21,092 nucleotides of DNA from Cephalotrichum gorgonifer (Eukaryota; Ascomycota; Sordariomycetes; Microascales; Microascaceae): positions 2,017,140 to 2,038,231 of the forward strand of contig ONZQ02000006.1 of assembly GCA_900312665.1 (NCBI GenBank), given 5' to 3'. Of this stretch, positions 16,815 through 21,092 are shown in pieces; within the stretch, counting starts at the first letter, position 1; the number at the start of each line of letters is the position of its first letter. The translations under genes and the position numbers were made by a program. The notes under the pieces are model-generated. The model did no database searches. It saw only the letters and a program-made list of their open reading frames with translations, and was not told where the DNA came from.

Positions 16815-17050
16815 TGTTACAGGCTGAGCCTAGTAGAATGTTGTCGGTATATAGCACCTGGCACCATCTGCCAAGGTCCAACCGAAACGGGCCCTACAAT
16901 AGGGCACAGACATACAAGCTCCGCACTACCATATATCTCGCTGCCCCCTAGTAGCGAAGCAGGACCTTTTCCTTCTCTTCTTCTACTATCTTGAGATAAA
17001 ATACATTTTCTGCCCTAACTGTTGAACAAACTCTTAGCCGAGCTGTAACA
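16815..17050 (+). repeat. 3' LTR (236 bp)
   Basis: Begins TGTTACAG and ends TGTAACA, a 7-bp terminal inverted repeat. It differs from the 5' LTR by 12 transitions and no transversion or indel. Confidence 0.93.
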
Positions 17051-17055
17051 AAAGG
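17051..17055. repeat. Target-site duplication, right (AAAGG)
   Basis: Matches 9721-9725 exactly. Confidence 0.92.
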
Positions 17056-17528
17056 TAGTAGAAAGAGAAGATCTACAAAAGAATATAAGGATAGAATTGA
17101 TTTAGATTTATATTTCTAAATCAACTCAATACTTCCAGGGATCATATAAATATATACTTAATTAATTTATCTAAGCAGTACTTCAATCATTCTATCTTAT
17201 ATCTAAATCATTAATTCATATAACCATTATTATATATATTATACCCTTCTTTAATATCTTGGAAAATTATTAATATAGTAAATCTAATAGAAAGTTAGAC
17301 TAGTAAGACTACTATATATATAGTGGTCAGCAGATATATAAGTAATAGGCCACTGATGTAGAGTGATAGGGTGAATATAATATCACCTCGAAGGTACCTC
17401 ACAGGGAGCTACCTGTAAGCCTGTAGTGATAGAACAGGTGCTGATAGCTAGTGTACTCTACAGATATCGATTTGATTTTATTAATCGCTAACTTCCTTCT
17501 TCCTTTCCTTCTCTTATTGGAGGACTCC
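17056..17528. other. AT-rich spacer between the two retrotransposons
   Basis: No gene recognised. Strongly A/T-rich with many TATA/ATAT runs between 17150 and 17340, as in RIP-decayed DNA. It contains the hairpin at 17094-17127 and ends with a C/T-rich stretch before the next LTR. Confidence 0.5.
17094..17127. repeat. Inverted repeat GARTTGATTTAGA
   Basis: A 13-bp arm at 17094-17106 pairs with 17115-17127 around an 8-nt loop with one mismatch (A at 17096 where G would pair, a RIP-type change). It shares the GAGTTGATTTA core with 9711-9721 on the other side of the retrotransposon. Confidence 0.6.
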
Positions 17529-17955
17529 TGTCACAACCTGACATGACCTCGCAGGTAAACCCCGCGAGGATGAGTCAGCATGCGGAAGACAGGCGACCAA
17601 GGCGACTATCGCAAAGTCGCCCAAGTCGCCCCCAGACCAAACACCATTGGACAACAACAGGCAATCGGGGTGACTATAGAAGAGTCGCCCGAGTCGCCCC
17701 TAGGGAAGGAACATACTATTTAAACTACATTCCTTATCATATAACTAGTTATCTTTTCTTTCTGTAGATAGTAGTCAATCTACAGTCATTCTACAGACAG
17801 ATACTCAGTTTACCTTGACAACAAGTCCCTTCCCTGAAGATATTTGCACAATATAACTACAACTTATACGATACTGTAATATTCGGAACTCACTTCTTAA
17901 CCGGAACCCCGGTCTCATAAATCTTTATAGGCCTATTACAATTCAGATCGTAATA
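17529..17955 (+). repeat. 5' LTR of the truncated element (about 427 bp)
   Basis: Starts TGTCAC; the proposed end GTAATA is what two RIP transitions make of GTGACA, the exact inverted partner. The next bases (TATTGACTACTCC) would be the primer-binding region and the gag ATG follows 48 bp later. Inside are a TATTTAAA at about 17725 and short GGCGACT/AGTCGCC motifs. No second LTR is available to confirm the end. Confidence 0.6.
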
Positions 17956-18003
17956 TATTGACTACTCCTGTTAGGTGAGTGCTCTACTACTAACAGTATC
18001 AAG

Positions 18004-20493
18004 ATGGCAGGAAATCAGGAAGCCCCGGCTGGAGGATCAGCCCGATCTCTGAACCTTATGAAGGAATAACTGCTTGAAGAAATATAGTGACTCGAGGCAG
18101 CTAACGCAGAGCTGCAGGATTATAATAACCGAGGAGCCCAAGAAATAGAAGCAACCAAGGCACATATAGCAGACTTGGAGGCACACCTGAGCAAGCCCAT
18201 GGCCAAGTTCCCTGGATCCGAGAAGTTTGATGGGACCCGAGGGAAGCTTCGGCCCTTCCTTATGTACATGAGAGCCTACCACAACAACTATCATATCTGA
18301 AAGGCTTGTGAAAAGGTTATCGCTATGGCCGGATTTCTGATAGGCGATGTGGCAGTCTGGTTCGAACCGACTCTTCGAAGTTACTATAAAGAAAAAAGTG
18401 AAGAGTAGGAAGAAGAGATCAAGGAAATCTTTACTAGCTACAGTAAGTTTAAAGAAGCAATCAAAGGAGCCTTCGGTGATCCTGATAAAGATAACTTGAT
18501 ATAATATAAGCTGCAGGAATTTCGATAAAAAGGATCTGCTTCAGAATATATAATAAAGTTCTGACAGATTGCTGTACACCTGGGATAGGACAACGAGCCC
18601 ATGATCAATCGGTTCTATCACAGATTGAAAGATGAAGTGAAAAATGAACTCGCTAAAGTCTTCGATCAACCCAAGGAACTCACCAAGTATATAGATCTCA
18701 CTATAAGAATCGACAATCGACTCTATACTTAACATATAGAAAAGAGAGGACAACAGCTACCAAGCCACTATAAAGGACAATATCAAAACAAGGGGTATAA
18801 GGTAAATACATCCCAGAAACAACAAAATAGGAATATCTCTTGGGGATACTATAGTAGGCCTATAGAGCTGGATGCCAACCAGGCCAATAAGCTAAAGAAA
18901 GATAAGAGTACTATAAAGTATTTCAACTGTGATAAGATAGATCACTATATCCGGGAGTACAGGAAAGAGCGAAACTGGAAGGGAGTGCCTGATAGATAGA
19001 AGAATATCAGTTCGAACAGTACAGCTTAAATCAGTATAGCCTCTGTATATCAACCAGGTAATGAAGGAAAATGGGATCGAATATACCAAGTAGTAGTATA
19101 GAGAGAGCCAGTGGTAGTAAGCCTCTAAGAAACTAATGATAATAATAAAGACATATTTAACTATTATATCGACTCTGATAGCAATCTCTAAGAAGATGAG
19201 GAATCTGAGCTACAGGGCCACTGGAATAAAGGGAATATCGATAATACCCCGAAGGACCCTCGATGGTATAAGATAGCTGAGAAGGTTATTGATAAGTAGC
19301 TACTACTACTGTTTATCAGATAGAGCAGGCTAAGGGATAGAGGACAGTATCTCCTAGCCTATCAGTATTATAAACGATACTGGAGAACCCTTGATATGGC
19401 CTTGCTGCCTCCGAAGGACGAATATATACAAGTACAACTATGGTATACTATATATAAACTCGAAGAGTATGTATAGTTGGCCAGCCTACAAGAGACCTTC
19501 GTTCAATATTACTTAGAAAAATAGGATAATATCTAAGAGCACTATGAAGACTTGGAATATATGAACAAGCTGGTGAACGATAAGGAGAACGATATAGCAG
19601 AGTCCAAGGGAGACAAAGACTCGATCTACGATAATATATACTGTATCTACAGGATGGTGGGAAAACTCTACTAAATTACCTAAGAAAACGAGATCATACA
19701 AAATCAGATGATAAAGGAAATCCAGTATCTCACTTGGATAATAAGGAAAACCAATAAGTGGATATAGTAGCAGAAATAAGCCTAGATAGATCTGGAAGAA
19801 TATCTGGAAGTAACTCAAGGCTTGAGAAGCAAAGAACCGGAAGGAAGCCCCCCAGAAGGGATTTTCCGGCTACTGGGGAACCAAGATCTCGACCTAAACA
19901 AGGGTCCGGAAACCCAGTAAAAGGAAACCGGAGCAGAAGAGGACTCCGAGAGATCTGGAAATAAAGAAACAGAACCACTAAGCCTTCTTCTATTCCTATA
20001 ACGGATATAGGAAGGGAGATAAGCGAATATATCTATAAATCATATCACTCCGATATCAAGGGGAACAGGACAGCAGGGCCACCCCGACCCCCAGGGAATT
20101 AGAGGGGGTCTGCAAGAATATATGGAGGAAGAACAGGAAGAACAAGATCATCAGGAAATCCTACAGAGAATCAGAGAAAAACAAGAAACCATCTGAAGAT
20201 CAATGACTATAGCTGATCGACAGTAGTCAGAATAGTGGGATACTATAGAACAATGGGTCCAGGAGTGCTTCATATCCCAGATCGAAGTCATTCGAAGACA
20301 GGTACAAGTAGTACTGCATACTGCTATACAAATCACCGATCTAGCCAAAGAAATGGGAAAAACAGACACCTGGGAAACGAGGGAAATACTCAGGAAGTAC
20401 ACCAGGGGACTCAACCGAGAACTTCGAATCATGGAAGTCATAGGACTTCAGCCCTATGAGGAGGTCATGGAAGAGCAATCAAAAAACGAGTAA
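18004..20493 (+). pseudogene. gag: Long gag of the truncated element (RIP-broken)
   Basis: About 829 codons in one frame with no frameshift and about 30 in-frame stops of RIP type. It starts MAGNQEAPAGGSARSLN, followed by a coiled-coil-like stretch (to residue ~65) and the gypsy Gag core (KFPGSEKFDGTRGKLRPFL, later RFYHRLKDEVKNELAK). The zinc knuckle at 18919-18960 is damaged: first and last Cys codons read TAT and TAC, while the middle Cys and the His remain. A further ~500-codon tail follows, rich in Glu, Lys, Asp and Gln, with helical character near the end (EEEQEEQDHQEI, LAKEMGKTDTWETREILRK). It ends GAG TAA at 20488-20493, three bases after a slippery heptamer; pol continues in the -1 frame. 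Confidence 0.85.
20481..20487 (+). promoter_or_regulatory. -1 ribosomal frameshift heptamer A AAA AAC
   Basis: In gag frame the codons are TCA AAA AAC GAG TAA, so A AAA AAC is exactly in the register of a canonical X XXY YYZ slippery site, one codon before the stop. A one-base slip back enters the frame of the protease that follows. Confidence 0.75.
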
Positions 20494-21078
20494 AGAGGTA
20501 GACAAGTGACCACCGACAATAAGTAAATTGCTCAACAATGACGACAGGCAGATAGCTAGAAGACAATGGTCTAGCACTACACTTACTACTACACATCCAG
20601 ATAGAAGGATACAAGACAACTGCACTAATCGACAGTAGATCAAACAGAAATTATATCAGCCCACAGTTGATCAATAAGCTACGACTGCCCTGGAGAGAGA
20701 AGGAGAAGCCCTATAAGCTGAGTGGATTTGATAGCAAACTAGTAGATTATAACAGTAGTATAGTAAGACAAGAGACTGCACAACTCAAGTTAATCATCGG
20801 TGCTTGAAGTGAATCTATTAGCCTCGATATCACAGCTCTATCTTCGAAATCTCTAGTCCTGGATATACCATAGCTAAAGAAGAGCAACCTGAAGATCAAC
20901 TGGGTCAGTAGCCAGCTCTATTGGGATGAGAACCCAATAGGGGACCTGAGCAGAAAGGACTTAGCCTCTGAGGAGAGCCTACGGAAATAGCCCTTATATA
21001 AGTCTAAGGTACTATAAGCAGTTATAAATATGATATAGGAATCTATCGGATACCTGGGACCACCAGAATACGAAATCA
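20494..21078 (+). pseudogene. pol: pol start (retropepsin region) of the truncated element
   Basis: Frame 3, -1 relative to gag, with several stops of RIP type. From about 20571 it reads as a gypsy retropepsin: ALIDSR at 20622-20639 where the family has D-S-G (Gly to Arg by GGA to AGA), then YISPQLINKLRLPWREKE and KPYKLSGFDSKLVD, a VLDIP-stop-LKKSNLKINW block, and GPPEY just before the end. The reading then runs into AGGGTTAGGGTTAA and stops, before any reverse transcriptase motif. Confidence 0.82.
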
Positions 21079-21092
21079 AGGGTTAGGGTTAA
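21079..21092 (+). repeat. Telomere-like repeats (TTAGGG) at the window end
   Basis: AGGGTTAGGGTTAA is a little over two TTAGGG units, G-rich strand pointing outward, at the last bases of the window and directly after a broken retrotransposon. With only two units, chance or a short internal telomeric tract cannot be excluded. Confidence 0.55.

Larger units (their letters stand above)
9726..17050 (+). mobile_element. Full-length Ty3/gypsy chromovirus, RIP-inactivated
   Basis: 7,325-bp LTR retrotransposon with 236-bp LTRs starting TGTTACA and ending TGTAACA (CGTAATA in the 5' copy), a 5-bp target duplication, gag, pol in the order PR-RT-RNaseH-IN with a C-terminal chromodomain, and a purine tract before the 3' LTR. 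The two LTRs differ at 12 positions, all transitions; 9 have the T/A state in the 3' LTR and 3 in the 5' LTR. Coding frames hold dozens of stops but essentially no indels, typical of RIP. An extra ~2 kb between pol and the 3' LTR carries an antisense spliced gene, not usual for the family. It cannot make its own proteins. Confidence 0.95.
17529..21078 (+). mobile_element. Second Ty3/gypsy element, 5' half only
   Basis: LTR, gag and the protease part of pol in the same direction as the first element, then an abrupt stop at telomere-like repeats; RT, RNase H, integrase and the 3' LTR are missing. It differs clearly from the first element: LTR of about 427 bp starting TGTCAC, and a much longer gag. 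Frames contain about 30 RIP-type stops but no indels. Confidence 0.88.

Overview
The window looks like a subtelomeric stretch of a filamentous ascomycete (Pezizomycotina). Genes have 50-95 nt introns with GTAAGT-type donors and CTAAC-type branch points, the repeats carry the C:G to T:A decay typical of RIP (repeat-induced point mutation), and the last bases read AGGGTTAGGGTTAA, the fungal telomere unit in the orientation of a right-hand chromosome end.

Layout. 1-1270: no recognised gene, but a 12-bp GC palindrome followed by ACGGTTT tandem units. 1271-2380 (+): broken gene of the DUF3435 class (fungal tyrosine-recombinase-like, the class of Starship captains), cut after the first catalytic-Arg region and joined tail-to-tail to the 5' end of a secreted type-B carboxylesterase (2380-2603, -). 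The esterase start plus promoter (2492-2799) recurs as a heavily RIP-mutated copy at 3456-3766, framed by ~160-bp direct repeats. 3923-4846: nothing recognised. 4847-5449 (-): intact three-exon RidA/YjgF-family gene with a signal peptide. 5450-7006: shared upstream region, dense in GATA-factor sites. 7007-9058 (+): intact, intronless, secreted L-amino acid oxidase (LAAO). 9195-9720: LTR-like debris. 9726-17050: complete 7.3-kb Ty3/gypsy chromovirus with 236-bp LTRs and a 5-bp target duplication (AAAGG), wrecked by RIP, with an unusual spliced antisense gene between pol and the 3' LTR. 17529-21078: 5' half of a second Ty3/gypsy element (LTR, very long gag with a -1 frameshift heptamer, protease) that stops at telomere-like repeats.

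How it fits together. The two healthy genes are the divergent pair RidA-like and LAAO. LAAO makes reactive imino acids and H2O2 from L-amino acids; the classic reaction of the RidA family is hydrolysis of such imines. Both predicted proteins have signal peptides, and the region between them has about three times the expected number of GATA sites, so a nitrogen-regulated extracellular oxidase/imine-hydrolase module is the main functional hypothesis. The rest records transposition, duplication, RIP and possibly chromosome-end formation. All family calls rest on motif recognition by eye; no database search was run.
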